A DNA stretch of 64,000 nt. It comes from Caprimulgus europaeus. Its lineage: Eukaryota > Chordata > Aves > Caprimulgiformes > Caprimulgidae. The stretch is taken from the NCBI GenBank assembly GCA_907165065.1, contig OU015529.1:10239554-10303553 (forward strand), in the 5' to 3' direction. Shown here piece by piece: positions 34,119 through 48,240 of this stretch (position 1 is its first letter; every line of letters starts with the position of its first letter). The position numbers were made by a program, and so were the translations under genes. The notes below the pieces were generated by a model that saw only the letters and a program-made list of their open reading frames with translations, had not been told where the DNA came from and ran no database searches.

Positions 34119-37100
34119 AATCACTGGGGACTTCTCCAAAGCTTGTCTAATTACAGTTGGGTGTCTTGTTGTTTGCAACGCAAGAGAAGGACAAAAGCAT
34201 AGGGCCAGCATAGTTGAACGTGGACATCCTGCTTGGTGAGGGAGGAACAGTCTTGACATGAAAAATCCATCTTGTCAAACCAAGGCAATGGAGGAAGAGC
34301 AGACCTTCCTCTCTCCATCCTATGGACTGCTCTCTGGTGTCCATCAGCCACCCCAGCTGGTAGGACATGATGTCCACGTGCTCTGCTGATTTCTGGGCAT
34401 GCTGAGTCCCTGACAGAAGTGTCTCCTTAGTGCAGCCCAACCCAGCTGTCAGGAGCACATGTGAGCTGGCCTGAACCCAGACCAGAAATCGTCTGTGTGT
34501 TTCCCCTACTCCTTACCCTGTGGGAGAGGCACTGCAAAGAGCCCTCCTACCTGCTTGGTCCCGAGAGCTGCTTTCTTTCCCAAAAGCCCAACCTAGAAGT
34601 CAGGCTGCCTGGACTGGAGCCAGACATCTGGCAAGTCCAAGAGCAGAGTCTTTGCTCCAGGGTGAATTTCAACTTTTGTGGATTTTTCTTCCTTAAACAT
34701 GGGGTAGGAGCTCTCCATGTAAATACCTCAGGAGAAAAAAATACAGGTCAGCATTGCCTACACAGAGGAGAGAATCCCAGCCTGGACATGTGAAGGACAG
34801 CAGGATTTACCAAAACGTCTAAGCAAATAGCTTGGTTTTCAGACGTGCTCTGCCTCTAGGCAGTCCCCGTTCAGCCTATGTAGATTTTTCATTCATTTAC
34901 TTCAGCAGTATTTTATTTCCAGGTTTCACATCTTTCTTTAAAATGTCATATTAATTTCTCAAGCCCACTGATTGTGCTGGAGCAGAGTGACAGAAATGCA
35001 CAGGGAAACAGTTTCCTCGTAGGCATGGACTCACTCCTAGGCTCACTGGGGCCATAGTAGCCCTTATTTTTTCTCCTTATTGTTGTGTGTCCTGCCATCC
35101 ACTGTCTTTATTGGAGCCTGTTGGTTGCCCCATTAAAATACTTTCTGAGGGCCAGTGATTTCATGGTGCACTTACGGCACAAGCAGTCCTCGACCTGGGC
35201 AGGATTTTGCCTCTGAGACTGATCCTATCGTGCTTATACCTCAAATGCCAATACAGTCACACCATAATGACATTTCATTCCTGGGTATCACTTTTCTCCA
35301 ATAGATTCCCAAGCCTTGTACAAATAAAAGCGTAAACACAAGCAGAGCAAAAACATCCTCATGGGACATGCATATGAACAAGGGCAGAAATCAATAATGA
35401 GAAATCATTTCTATGCCAATACACAGCTCAGGAAGGAGGGCACACAGGGATGCTCTGGCTCCCTGGTTCCCAGCCCACCCTCCTGCCTCTGTACACTCTT
35501 TGTTCCTTCCAGAGATGGTCTACACCACTGCCTGTTTGCCAGCGCCTGGGCTCCCATGATGCAGGAGTATGCAAGATCACAGTGCTGCTCTTATGAGGCA
35601 CTGGATATGGCGTCTGATTTTCCATAGAGAAAATTCAAAGCAGAGGAAGAGGGGGAGGGATAAAATGATCCTGCAGTTCTCATATTGTAATAGTTATTTA
35701 TTTTGTTTAGAGAGCACACATCACAATGCATCTGGTTGAAAAAGAAACTTCCTTAATTATGTATAGGGCCTTGACTCCCAAAAGATATGTTATAGCAAAA
35801 AATAAAAAAGAAATCCAAAAAACAATCTACTGTTTGTTCGGATGCTCAATACATGCAATTGCAAAAGAATGGTTCCTCTCCAAGCCATCATTACCCATGT
35901 CTATGCATTTTTATTTGAGTCTCAGCTTATTGTGGAAGCCTTCTGCTTTGATTCTCAGCCTCTGTACCTTTCCCTCTCAGACTACAGTTTTTAGGGGGCT
36001 GCAGTGCAGTGAAAATCAAGCACTACACAGAAACTGCCTGATTTCCCTAGGAATTTTTACGTGGGATCAATCTATGATTCCAAAGAAAGCAGAATAAATC
36101 AAATCAAATAACACTTGCACTAAGCATATTGATGAGGGCATGGATCAAGCAGGACAGACATCCGGTTATGTAAATGATAGCCTGGAGAATGCAGCTTTGC
36201 TAAAACAACTCAGGATGGCTCCCAGGGGCAGACCTTAAGTCAGAGTAACCCAGGATTTCCTCTTTGAATAAAGGTACATCAGTGTAAATGAGAGCAAATC
36301 CATGTACTACAAAACCAGCGTGTTTTCCCTGTTGGTAAGAGAAGCAATAGCAAAAGCAACAAGGAGCCTTCAAGTTTCTCCTGGTTTTGGTGAATTTTTC
36401 ATTAACATCAGTAAGTCCCACATCAGGCATCCCTGCTGAAGTTGTGGTACCAAGGATGCTGGTGGACTCTATCATTTCAGCAAGAGGCAGCTGCCACCGT
36501 GTGCTGTCTCCTAGCCCACAAAAAGCCATAAGAACCACATGTACCGTGGGGAGCTCTTGTTCACACATGGTCAGCACAGCCCAAAACACTCTGCAAACCC
36601 AACACTTCAAGTGATGGAAAGGCAGAAGCAGAGCAGCACGTCCATTAGCCAAGAAAACTCTGCTGGCAATTGAAAACTTTTTGGGTGGCCAAGGACAATC
36701 CTGCCTTTGACCACCTGCTTCCTGGAGTACAACCTGTCACAGCGCATATTCCCCACGTGATGGCACCTTGGATTTGGCTTTTCACTGAAATACAGCACCA
36801 CGGGGTCTGTGGTGCCTTTTTAGTTTTCAAGCTATAACTTACTAGGAATATAGACCAGATCACATATAAAGAACTGTAGCCATGGATCCAACTTTATTGG
36901 CCAATGGCTTTATAATCCATTAAGTTAAATCCTCTTGATGCAACAGCAAATTCCATTTTTCCTGGCTGCTTTTGCAAAAGGATCCAGAAATATTATTCCT
37001 TTTGAGGTTTTTTTCCTGCCAGAGATACTTAGGGAAAAAACAAAATAAAACAAAACAATCCAAACCAAACCAAGAACCCACCTGAAAAATCATTGGCCAT

Positions 37101-37969
37101 TGTACTTGTCCTTTATTCCTTTCAAAATACTAGTTATTTTTGTAGTGTTTGCCTGATCATTTCACCAAGCAATTGAGCAAGTCTGTGTCTGAAGCAAAGA
37201 TGATCTTTGCAGAAACAAGGAATAATTTCTCATCTCTTAAAATGAAGGGGGAGTGAATCGAAATAAAAATGGTTTTGATTATAAAATGAAGGCTTACAGT
37301 GAGCAAGCTGTATGTGGGTTTTGGCATCACTATTTGAGTGAGTAAGAATTGGAGCCAATCCTGCAAGATGAGTAGGTCTGAAGATAATGTAGACTATAAA
37401 GAAATATTCCTGTCCCTGCTCCCAATTCCGTATGTTAGTTGACTTATTTGCGCCTCTGAACAGCACTGAATTTAACGTTCTCTCTTAATTGTTTCTGAGC
37501 TGGTTTTTGTGTTTTTTATGGGCTAATTTGCAGTTTCAGTGTCTGCAATTCTGGTTTAGAGCATGTAAAGTCATCCAAACAAAGGGATTTTTAGTCTGAA
37601 ACAATGTACGGGTTTGGTATGTGTGCAGCTGTAGTGCAATACTGGATACGCAGAGCGCAGAACATTACAGGTCACCGTGTAGGGGAAACGCCTCTTTCCT
37701 GCCACTATTTTTAAGTTTTAAAAGCAGTTAAAAACCTCAGAAATATTAAACTATATTTTATTAGGAAAAAAAGGGAACAGGACAGAAAAACACTGTAGTC
37801 CATTAGATGGCATAAGTGTAACAATGGAAATTCAAGGAAATAAATTAGAAAAGAATCTTTTGTCTTGGTGGATTTACTATTGCCCATAGCTTGTGGTTTC
37901 AAAAGAGAAGTGGGAGGGAGGAGGAGGAGGAAGAGAGAAAGAAAAAAACAATTATAATTTTCCAACATT

Positions 37970-38520
37970 TTAAAACAAAAACCTGACGGAAAACTAAATA
38001 AAAATGCCAGCTACAAACAACATGTATCATTATGAATATTTGGTTGTTACTCATGTGTACGTATTAAAAACACACTGATTTGAGCCAACGCCCTAATCCA
38101 ACTTTAGAGGTGTTTAAAGGTCAGGCCTGGATTCAGATTGCAGCAAATGAACCTTATCTCTGCACTGTGCCAAACAAAAGCCACTTGAGTCGGAACAACC
38201 CTGAACTTTAAGCTGCTTGAGACCTTTAGCCAGGCATGACTGTGGTGAAGTTTAGCCATTTCTAATCGTACATTTTCATAATTTATAGAGCTTACAGCAT
38301 TAACCCTTTTGCTTGCTTGATCTTTAAGTGGGTGAAGAAAGAAAAATACTCTTGAGTAACTATTTTATATCTGGAAGAATAGGAGATCACTGACTGTTGG
38401 CCATAGGTCTTGCTGTCTTGTGAATAAAAGTAATCTAAATTAAACAAAAAAGAAAATTACCCATTAGGATTATGTAAAAAAGCATTACATTTCCTTAAGA
38501 ATCGAGTTACTGAGATACGT
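37970..38520. other. Possible conserved noncoding element
   Basis: This unique block holds an AGGTGT T-box-like half-site (38108-38113), AAAGGTCA nuclear-receptor half-site (38116-38123), palindrome CAGGCCTG (38122-38129), a TTATCT GATA-type site (38154-38159) and multiple homeodomain-like cores. No repeat or coding potential is seen. This is texture-based inference only. Confidence 0.25.
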
Positions 38521-41484
38521 TTTTGCAAAAGAAAAGAAGGTCAGTTACCACTATTAAACTTGTATATTGTTTTATACTAAGCCCTTCCAATGGCCTCTCT
38601 GAGGGACTGTTTAGTTTGTATTACACTCTAATAAACTCCAGGTGTGGAGGACAAACTGAATAACAAGAACCCGATGGACCAGACTAGTTAAAAATAATGT
38701 GGTACATTCCTAGTTCTCTGCATTTAATTTATTGTTAATCATTGTTATTACTTACATTTATTGGGTAGTTTTTCTAGATTTATTAGGCACTACATTTAAC
38801 AGTGTTATCGCTTGTAACTGACTATCAGTGGAATAGAAAACATATTTTCTTAAAGAGTCTTACCCTAATTAGTAAGTTGTTTCCCTATTGAAATAAAACA
38901 GACCCTAGGAGAGTCAAGTTAAGATGGACTTTTTTTTTTTAAAGTCAGAATAAAAGTTCAGCTAGGAAACCTATTTTTTTTCAAGACCACCTGTCGGAGC
39001 AGACAAGCAGAAGTATCCATGTACCCTACCCAGAGCTCTGTTAGGTGAAATACTTGGCTGAAAAGCATTAAGTCAAGAGCTTGAAGTTTTTCAGCTTGAA
39101 GGTTGAGATAATCCATGGAGTCTTTTTCCTGATCAGTGTGACATGTGGAGGAGAGCCATTAAAAAGATGAACAAAAGCCAGTTTGAGCTGCTTACTCAAG
39201 CGATCCTGTACTATACAGCCACACCAGTGGGGAACATCCTACAGCTGGTGAGGGACCCAGGGGAGATGATGCTTCAGGGAGGGAAGATGACCTCAAAAAA
39301 AGCTGATGATGATGCTACCAGAGATTATTGTAGAGCAATTGGCACTGGCAGCAACTGCTTCACATCATCTCAAAGCCGCTCATCACCTGACAAACATCTC
39401 GTGGGCCAGCACAGCCCCTTGCAGGTGACCTGTGATAATAGCCTCAGGGTGGGACCCGTGCAAACCATGCATGAAAATCAAGAGCTGCAGCTGGCTCACC
39501 CCTGCTAATCATCTGCCTGCTCCATCCAAACCTTGGGCAGAGGTGCTAGCAATCTGCTAACTGGGTATTTGCATCACCTCAGGAAAATAAAACAGCTTTA
39601 TCAACATATGCAATGCTGTGATTATCTGCTTGGATGGACAAATCAAAACCACTATCTGGTAGCAAGGTCATTAGTTACCACTGATGGGAAGAGCAACAAC
39701 ACCTCCCAAATGCCCAGGGCTCTTCTTAAAACTAAAGGATGCAGTCTGAGCTCACCTGTGCTCTATTCAGGAGGCCACATTCAATAAAACCAACCTGATA
39801 TGCTTAAGCAGCTTCTGTTTGAAGATCTCAAGGGATTTTTCACACAACACGGGGCAGTTAGGAAGCTTGGCATAAGAGATACTTTAGCATGATCAGTGTT
39901 GGAGGTAATGGCAGAGTCTGGAGGAAAAATTCATAGCTCCTAGGCTTTGCAGTCTGCCACTGTAGCCAGAGGCAAAGGATTTGGTTTTAGAGCTTTGCAC
40001 CTCTGTAGATACTATTATATTGTAGCAGTGCCTTTGGCACTCACCCACACCATGAGTTCCCAGCTGGAACAGGCTAGGGGAGCAGGATGCACTGCCAGGT
40101 GACATTCATGGCTTTACTTCCCATCTACCAGGATAATCAGGGGACACAAAACAGCAAAGTCCTTGAGAACCAGTGTGCAAGATGAGAAGAGAGAGGTAGG
40201 CTGGGTTTCTCTGTGCATCCATGCAGCTGCTTTTGCAAGGCATGAACTCTGCTCCAGGTCTCTGGTGACTGTGGTGTCAAAGGCTGAAACCTCCCCTGGT
40301 GGCTTCTCTTCCTGTGGAACCTACTATAAATCAGTGCTGGAGGAAATACTGCTTGCGGAGAGAGAAAGGAAGCAAGAGCCAGCAGATGATTTGCTGTTCT
40401 GCTCATCCTTAATCCCTGGTATTTAACTCACAGGAAAGCAGCATGAAATCTTACTATTTTGAAAGGGGAGGGGGTCAACAATAGTAGGTTAGATGAATCC
40501 TGATGACAGCTCCTCTATACTGCCAAAACAGGGAAAGTAGGTATCATCAGAGCAGTTCCTCCACTAAAGAATTTAAGTCATTGCTGCTAGAGACACCAGA
40601 TCTAAGGGAAAACATTCTCAGGTCAGCAGGGAGCAGGTGACCCCTTCTAATTTACAGAAGGTGGGACACATGGCCATAAGTGGAAGGGGACTGCTGTTCA
40701 AACCCTTGGCTGTCTCTGCCAGAGACCTGGTGCTGCAAGCCCTGAAATACCACTTTCTACAACCAGAATTTCTGCTGCCAGTTGGAAATGCCCCACGAGT
40801 AGCACATGGGTTGTCCAAGTGCTCCAGCTTCCCATAGCTCAGCAGCAGTGTGGGTAATGCAGGGTAATGCCAGATTAGCCTGGAGTTCTTTTACCCTGAT
40901 ATTCCCCTTCTCCCCTGCACCATGGGACCCCTCACCATGGTCCTGCTTTTACTCTGATATTCTCCTATTCTGATTATCAAGTTTCCTTTTCTGCCTGTCA
41001 GTGGCCTTAGGTTTTCCCCCTTCCCTTCTGCCCCCAGTTTGGTGGTTATGTAGAGGCATTTGTTAGCAGAGGGTACAAATTGCTCCGATTATTTTAAAGA
41101 AATGCTTGTTATAGGATGTGTTGCTTGTATGAAAATGTGTGTTGCTTTTCTAGTGATGGTATCTTAGTGCTCCATCATACTCCATCATTATCATCTGTGT
41201 GTTCCAGTGTGTAGCTTACATGCCAAACTCTCCCTGCTTATAAACCACCCTAAAAATCCCTCACCAGGAATACTGTCTTGCATGCTGCCCCTGTTCAAAG
41301 CAGACCTCTGGTCTCTCATTGTGCTTTTTGGTCTGTGGGATCCACTTGCTGGAAACAGGTCCCTGCATGCCCCATTCAGGCTGTGGGTACACTTACAGCA
41401 GAGAAGGAGACCAAAGAATTGTATTGCTTTGCTGTGCCAGTAAAATGATATCTCAGGCAGTGTCAGAGTGCAGGGTAGTTCATA

Positions 41485-41501
41485 AATAATAATAATAATA
41501 A
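41485..41501 (+). repeat. (AAT)n microsatellite
   Basis: About five to six AAT units. Confidence 0.75.
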
Positions 41502-42458
41502 CATTTCACACTTGGATAGTTTTACACCTCCATTAAGACCCACCAGGCAGACTTCTCTCTGGAAAAGCCTCTCTTCCTCCTTCCCATTGCTTCCTCCTGT
41601 TTTGCAACACGTTGTTACTTTGGGGCAAAATGTCTGTATTTTAATCCAGCCAAAGCAATAGCTCTCTCTAATCCCTTTGTGGAGTGGGGAGCGATGCACT
41701 GGAGGGAGTGAGAAGGAAGCAATGACACATCAGCAGGGGTAGAGCCTCCAAAACCTCCTCCCAAGTCAGGATGAGCAAGGAGGGGGGCAGAAAAGTGCCT
41801 TTTCCTGTAGAAAGGAGCTTCTGGGGGGAGGCAGAGAAACGAGGAAGTTGGATTCCTTCACGAGGGCTTCCAGCCTCGGGGAAGAACTGCCCTGGCAGAG
41901 GGGCCATGAAGGAAGAGAACCTCTCGGGAGGTTGCCCCTGATCAGGCAGTAAGTGGGGCACATGCACACAGATGTGCTATTTTCAGCAGTGGGGTGGGAT
42001 TCAGTGGAGTAATTGAGGGTTGTCTTCCCATCACTTGGTGTGAAAATGGTTCCCAGATGTTGGAGGGTAACCTCCTAAATATACCAAAATCTACTACCCA
42101 AAACAGAAGAAGAAAACAGAATAAATGTGATTCAAACCAGTCAACAAGCAATATTCTGCCTCTCCAGTGGCCTGCAAAATTTACAAAGTCCTGATGGGAC
42201 CTCCTGAGCTGAATACCTGGGGAGGCAGGAACAGGACAAACCCTAAATTCTCGTTACTTCTTATTCACTCCCAGATAGGAAGATAGACATGAGAATTCAG
42301 CCTAGTGTGAATAACTTTATCCATTCCTGATATTTCCCATCATCTACAAAAGTGATTTCTTTTCCTGGTTGTTATTTTGTGTAATTTTTCAAACAATACC
42401 CTTTAGCAACAAGACCTCCCCTTTTTTAATGCATTTCCAGAGGGACTTGAGTCCAGAT

Positions 42459-42472
42459 CACACACACACACA
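42459..42472 (+). repeat. (CA)7 microsatellite
   Basis: Seven CA units between AGAT and AGGC. Confidence 0.8.
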
Positions 42473-42875
42473 AGGCAAGTTTCCAGCATTCTTATTACTC
42501 CACTGGAAGAAATAACCAGATCCAGCATCTCTGAACCATTTCCCAAACTGTTCTGTTCTTCTGACTTCAGTGTCAGCAATGCACTGTTTCTAATCCATTA
42601 CAGGAATTTATCACAGTACGTGTCAATTTGTTTCTCTTCTTTCCTCTTCTCACTTTAAAATGACATCAGGAAAGAAACTTTACAGCAGGGCTGCTTCGAT
42701 CCAAGTTTTAGCGACAGAGCACTTTACTTAACTGGATCCTAACCGTGCACATTAAGTTTTAAGGGCATATACTAAACAGATCAGGCTTTACTGTAGTCTA
42801 GTATTTCCTTTGTTTCTCTTTTGGTGGTGATCTTTATTGTGAACAGCTTGCAATGCTAGCAAACAAGCATCCAGG

Positions 42876-42925
42876 TTTCCTTTCTTTTTTTTTTTTTCTT
42901 TCTTTTTTTCTTTTTTTTTTTTTTT
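42876..42925. repeat. Pyrimidine (T/C) low-complexity tract
   Basis: About 50 bases of nearly pure T with scattered C. On the minus strand this gives an A/G tract that translates as lysine-rich noise. Confidence 0.8.
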
Positions 42926-45276
42926 GTTCAAATATGCTTGTCCTAAATAGATGGTTTAAAGCATTGTAATAGGGAACATCCGTGCTGTAATACAACGTGA
43001 TGATCCCGTTTGGCAATGGTCCTAATCTGATACAGGAGAGACAAGTCAATTACTGAAGAAATCTAAAACGTATACCTGTGTGCTTGTTGGATCAAATCCT
43101 TCTCTGACAAGTTACTATTCTTTTTGCTTACTGCAGTAAGGATTGAAAAAAAGATCTCTATGCTGAGTATATTTTCTCTGCCTGCATAGACAGTAGTTAA
43201 AAATCACAATAATGAAAGAAAACACTGGGGAAAACTGCGTCATTGCAAGTTTCTAAAGGGCCCAATCCTACATCACTTATTTTTATGAGTCATTGTGTGA
43301 ACTGAAGCTGAAAGGACAAACCAAATGTGTGAGGATTAGTGCATGAGTAAAGATTTCAGGATCAGTACCCTAACTCTCACCCTCATAAATTTCTTACTGG
43401 AGAGGATTCAATGTTATTCATTCAGCTTTTAAAGAGGGAGTGAGGAGGCAGTTTTCTTTTTAATTAAATTTCATTTATTTAAATTGTTATGGAGATGGTC
43501 AACCACAATGGGATACCAAAAGCACAGTGTAGGACAATTCCTAGAAGCCTGTCACAATCAGCATGGGATCGTGTTAAGTGCTGGACACTTCATTTTCATG
43601 ACATGATCTTTGATTTCCTCGGAGACGAAATAAAAATGGACAGGACTGAAGTTTATGAAGAGAGACGTCTCAGTTCAAATGGGAACATTAAGACATCCCC
43701 AAACCAAAAGCTAAAGAGGGGCCAAAGAATGAAGGAGAGAAAGGGATTCAGATTTAAATACATTCCCCAGAGTAATTACTGGAGAAACTGGGGGGTGGGA
43801 GTCAAAATGGAGGGTGGCCATTGAATGGGATGAAAACCATAAGCATTACAAAAAGAAAAGGAAAAAAGGGGGACTATGGGTAAACAGGATGGAGGGAAAG
43901 AGCATGAGTGGCAGATGTCACTGATTTCATTCCATCGCCTTAACTTGCTGTTTGAAAAAACTCCTCATGTGTGACCTGAAAAGAGAGAGAAACAAAATGA
44001 AAACAGGCATCAACAAAGCACTCGCTGTACGATTTCAAAAAAATGTAAATTAATGACTGGCAGTAAGAATCTCCAAAGGAAACAACATCCCAGTTTAAGC
44101 ATTGCCATCAACAAAAGCTCAACAGCATATGGTAATGTTAACTTTAATATGAAAAGATAATAACAATCTTTAAAAAGTGACTTGAGAAAAAACCTTGCTA
44201 GGTGCTCATCCTTTTCAACTTGCCTAAAAAGAAAAGATGTTGGAAGGTTTTGTGTTGTTTTGGGTTTTTTTTTCCCTCTTCCTCGAAACTGTTCACATTG
44301 TGTAGTTAAATGAGGTTGAGATTGGTACAAATTTTAAATAAAAGTGCCTAGGATCTCCAGCTAACAAGGCAGAAAACCAGATTTGTAATGGATAATTACA
44401 TCTAAACTTATTTAAATTTAGGCCTATTGATTTAAGTAAGTTCTTTAGAGCAGATTCAAGGTAACATTTCCCCCCCTACCTCATCTTCTAAAAGTGTTGC
44501 TGTTGTATGGTTGAAAAATGAGCATCCCTGCATGGCCCACGTGAGCCTCATCCTGTGCATTTCCAGTTGCTGGCTGCACCCTTGCTCAGCACCCTTCCTC
44601 AAAACCTCGCCCCTCCTCTGGAGCCAACTGTATGACCACACATTAGTGATTGCATCTGTGATAAGTTAAATGCACATGCACGCTGCATGCTAAAAAGTTC
44701 TTTGCTCGTGCCATCACTGGGTGGGTTAATGCAAATTTCTGCCTTTCTAGGCACAACCGTTGCCTTTTGTCTTTGAAAATCTCCCCCTGCCCGTGCTGTA
44801 ATCAAACAGAAGGAAATGACTTTATTTAGGTCACTCTGTGAAGGCCTGAGGATGCTGTTTACTCACATGAAAGGCCTAACTTCACTTCAGACTTTTTAGA
44901 TGAAAAAGAGCTATTTATATCATTATGGTACCCAGAAGCAAATGGATCTTTGAATATTACTTCTGACCCACAGTGAATATCAGTTTCTTAACGTGCCTAC
45001 AATGGGCCAAAGTGACTACTTTTAGAAAGGTGGATATTTAAACCAACAGCACCTCCACACAAATGTGCATTACACTGCTGTTTTAACCAGTGATCCCACA
45101 GTGAGGTCTTGGAGATATCATTTTGCAATAAAGAGGTATTTCACGGTCAATTGGCTTTATCCAAAAATAATAGGAAAAGAAGCTTGCAGGGGGAAAACCA
45201 ACCTAGTTTGGCACAAAATGCTAGCACTACTGGATCTGAGTAGAGAAGAGTTTAAAAGACTCTTGTGCGCTTAGCC

Positions 45277-45429
45277 GTACGCTGAAAGAATGTCACACAA
45301 ACAACAGCCACCACATGAATGCGTCCATTATATCCTTTATTGAAGATCACAACAATAGTAGCACTTCATTGAAGAAAAGATGATTCCTCTATTATAGACA
45401 GGCCCCTCAGATCGCCTAGCTCAGCGTAC
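45277..45429. repeat. Short inverted-repeat pair, 153 bp apart end to end
   Basis: GTACGCTGA at 45277-45285 is matched by its reverse complement TCAGCGTAC at 45421-45429. Both contain a CpG, which makes chance matching somewhat less likely here. No flanking duplication is seen. Confidence 0.35.
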
Positions 45430-46686
45430 AACTGCAAGATGTACAGTTCTCTCTGCATTTTCATGTCATTGCCAAAATACACAAAGTAGATTCTCAAATG
45501 CCTGGGGCTAAATTACAGCCCCTACGAACCATGCTGGAAGTTTGAGAGCCCAGAAAAAGTTCTGAAGGTTTTCTCTCTCTCTCTTCATGAGAGAAGCCAA
45601 AGCTCGTGGGTACAGTGTTTGTCATGTGAAACAAAGCTATTTTATATCATTTGGGGTTGTTTTATTAATGGTGCTGAAAAATTGTTCACTTCGTTTCACT
45701 TTTTGTCTCCTTTTGAACTTAGCGGGATGAAGGTAGAGTGTTTTTAACACATCCAAGATAAGAAAAGAATAGACCCTTTTGTCTCTAGAGCTGTATGCCA
45801 TCACTATTAAAAATCTTTCATCTTGTCTCAGACAACAAGCAGAGAGCATGACAAAAAATAGGAGAGTCAACAGTAAAAAGTGTGTGGCAGGGGGTGGAGG
45901 CTGAGAGATAGATAGAGCCAACTCTTCACATCGAGTTTCATCCTAGAAGAGTTGGTTAGGGCAAAATTTTTTCCTCTTGGGTGGTTCTCGTGCTTTGTAC
46001 AGGACAAATATCAGAAGCCCACTTGCAAAAAAGTCACCCGTGGGCGGGCGAGAAGAGCTGTTCTGCAGGGTGAGGGGTAAAGCCAGCTGATGAAGGGATC
46101 TTGTATCACTGTGGCATCATCAGTGTCCCATAAAACTGGAGCTCCTGGGACCCAGCGTGATGTTACCGACACCATTGTGGGTGAAGGAGAGCCAAGGAAG
46201 GGTATCGGGAGCCAAGGAGGGACATTACAACAGGTGCTGCAGTTGGTGACTGCACAGGAATGCTCTAGGGATGCCATGCCAGCAAAATGGCCTGGCCACG
46301 TGCTTGTCACTGAATATTCATCCAGGCTGGTTTGTGTCCCCTGACACCTGACATGTGCCACCAATCGCCATCCATGGGTGAGCAGGAGGTGGCACTGAGT
46401 GTCAGGCTGAGCACAACCTGATATTTCAGCATCCCCACCACCTCTCCCCATAACAGAGCAGCTCCAAGAGGAGCACTCTGCACAAGGGGATGAATAGAAC
46501 CCCTTTCTAATCCAAGCAAAGGTACTTGTGAATCAAGGTGAAGTTCAACAGATCATCCTAAATAATCTTATAAATGAATGTTTAATACATTTCCCTTTGA
46601 CATTCCTGAAATGAATGTTTGGATTCTTCATTTTGAAAGAACATTTAATTTTGAAATTGAAGTAAACTTTCTTTTGAGGGGATGAA

Positions 46687-46702
46687 AAACAACAACAACA
46701 AC
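46687..46702 (+). repeat. (AAC)n microsatellite
   Basis: About five AAC units. Confidence 0.75.
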
Positions 46703-47319
46703 AGCTGAGGCAGATTGATTTTTATTTTTTTTCCAACTTGAAATTAATTCCTCTTATGGTTTGATTTTTCTGATTCATTTTTGGGCTACAGGAAGGATAA
46801 ATGTTTCTTTCAGGTTAGCCTGAAACAACGTTGTTCAAATCAGCCAATGATTCAAAAAAAAAGAGGAGCAAATGCACCCAGCCCCTGTGTGCAGATCTCT
46901 GTTTAGAAGCCCTTTTCATTGTGTCACCTGGTGTCATCACTCCTATTTCTCTTCAAAGATTTGTCACTCAATCAGCAGTTAGATGTCCAGTGGAATCACC
47001 TGTAGGTTTCAGGGATGTTTGTATGCCAAGGTGGACTGCACTGGTATTATGCACAAATCTGGGAATACCTACAGGATATACTATAGATATTCTACCAGGA
47101 CTTACAAAGGTCAATTTATAGACCTCCTGCCTGCAACAGTAAAAAATTAAATCAGTAAAGTCTCATTTTTGGCAAAAGAAGGCAGAGCTGAGGAGGTAAA
47201 TGGTAAGTAGAAAAACTTGTAAACTCTTGGAGGTCCCTTCAGCAACTGTGATTTATCTTTTGACCTTTTCTGTTTGTTTATTGTCACATTTTGCCAAAAA
47301 ATAGTGGCTGCTGTTTCTA

Positions 47320-47333
47320 TTTTTTTTTTTTTT
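47320..47333. repeat. T-run
   Basis: A homopolymer of about 14 T residues. Confidence 0.75.
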
Positions 47334-47984
47334 AAATAACCTTGTTCCTCTCAGATTTCCCCGAGATGGCAGCACTAAACTCAACACAGCTATTGAAAAT
47401 TATATTGTGGCCTTGAAAATATGCCTGATCAAGAGCAGCAAGGTTTCTCCTTCTTCCCTACAAATGCCCTGGTCAAAAACTGGTATCAACTGCATGTGTG
47501 CTTGCTTTCTAAATTGGGGGTGACATGCAAAGAATCTGCTTGGAAAACTGCTGGCCTTTAAAGAAGACAGTGTGCTATTCAGTTCAGTGGGGTGAGGCTG
47601 GTTTCAAAGGCTGATCAACAGAACTGGCACAAAACAGATTTTTCAGCTCATTGAACATTTTGAACTTTTGTTCTACTTCTTCCTGTTGGGCATCAAGAAA
47701 AATTACACTTTTAATTGACCAATTAGTCAAAAAGTATTACTCTTGAACTGTTTAAAGCTGCTTGAAATAGACAAATCTTACGTTTTTGATAAGGTGATTT
47801 GAGTTTGTAATTAAAAATAAGAATAGTTTTTGGATTTTAAAACAACAACAGCAATTTAAAAAGTTAACAGAACCTTGTAAGATCTTGGCATTGCCACAAA
47901 ATACATTTTTCATTTAAGTTTTTTGCCATGAAGAAATTAGACCAAAAGCTGAACAGAATTTCAAGAAGGAATATAAACAGTAAG

Positions 47985-48240
47985 AAACTGTTAGCCCTTA
48001 AAGTTATATTTTTCTCAGCAGGATCAGTTGCTATTCTAAACCGTGTTTAGGCATCAAATCAGCTTGAGGAAAGTATTCATGAGGCTGCCAAATAGCTAAT
48101 GCAGAATCAATGTGTGTATCTTCTGTGGCAAGTTAATAAGTGTGTTTATTGTTCATTTTTTAAACCAACTGTTAGGCTTGGCATTTTTAAAAACTAGTGT
48201 TTATGTCCAAGCTTCTTTAAAATTATGTGAAGTTGTCCTG
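47985..48240. other. Possible conserved noncoding element
   Basis: Unique AT-rich sequence with no repeat or coding character. Examples are AAACCGTGTTTAGGCATCAA and ATAGCTAATGCAGAATCAAT. Suggested by texture only. Confidence 0.2.

Larger units (their letters stand above)
31971..37969. other. Intergenic DNA, nothing coding
   Basis: About 6 kb without a supported gene. It includes T/G-rich low complexity at 33030-33170, a short hairpin at 34093-34118 and an A/C-rich stretch near 37030-37080. Several moderate-GC segments (33.8-34.8 and 36.2-36.8 kb) give overlapping frames of up to 150 codons with no recognisable domain. Confidence 0.5.
38521..47984. other. Intergenic DNA with scattered simple repeats
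   Basis: About 9.5 kb with no supported gene. Frames at 39143-39508 (121 codons) and 43489-43824 (111 codons) have no recognisable domain and no exon-like context. Simple repeats and one inverted-repeat pair are listed separately. Confidence 0.5.
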
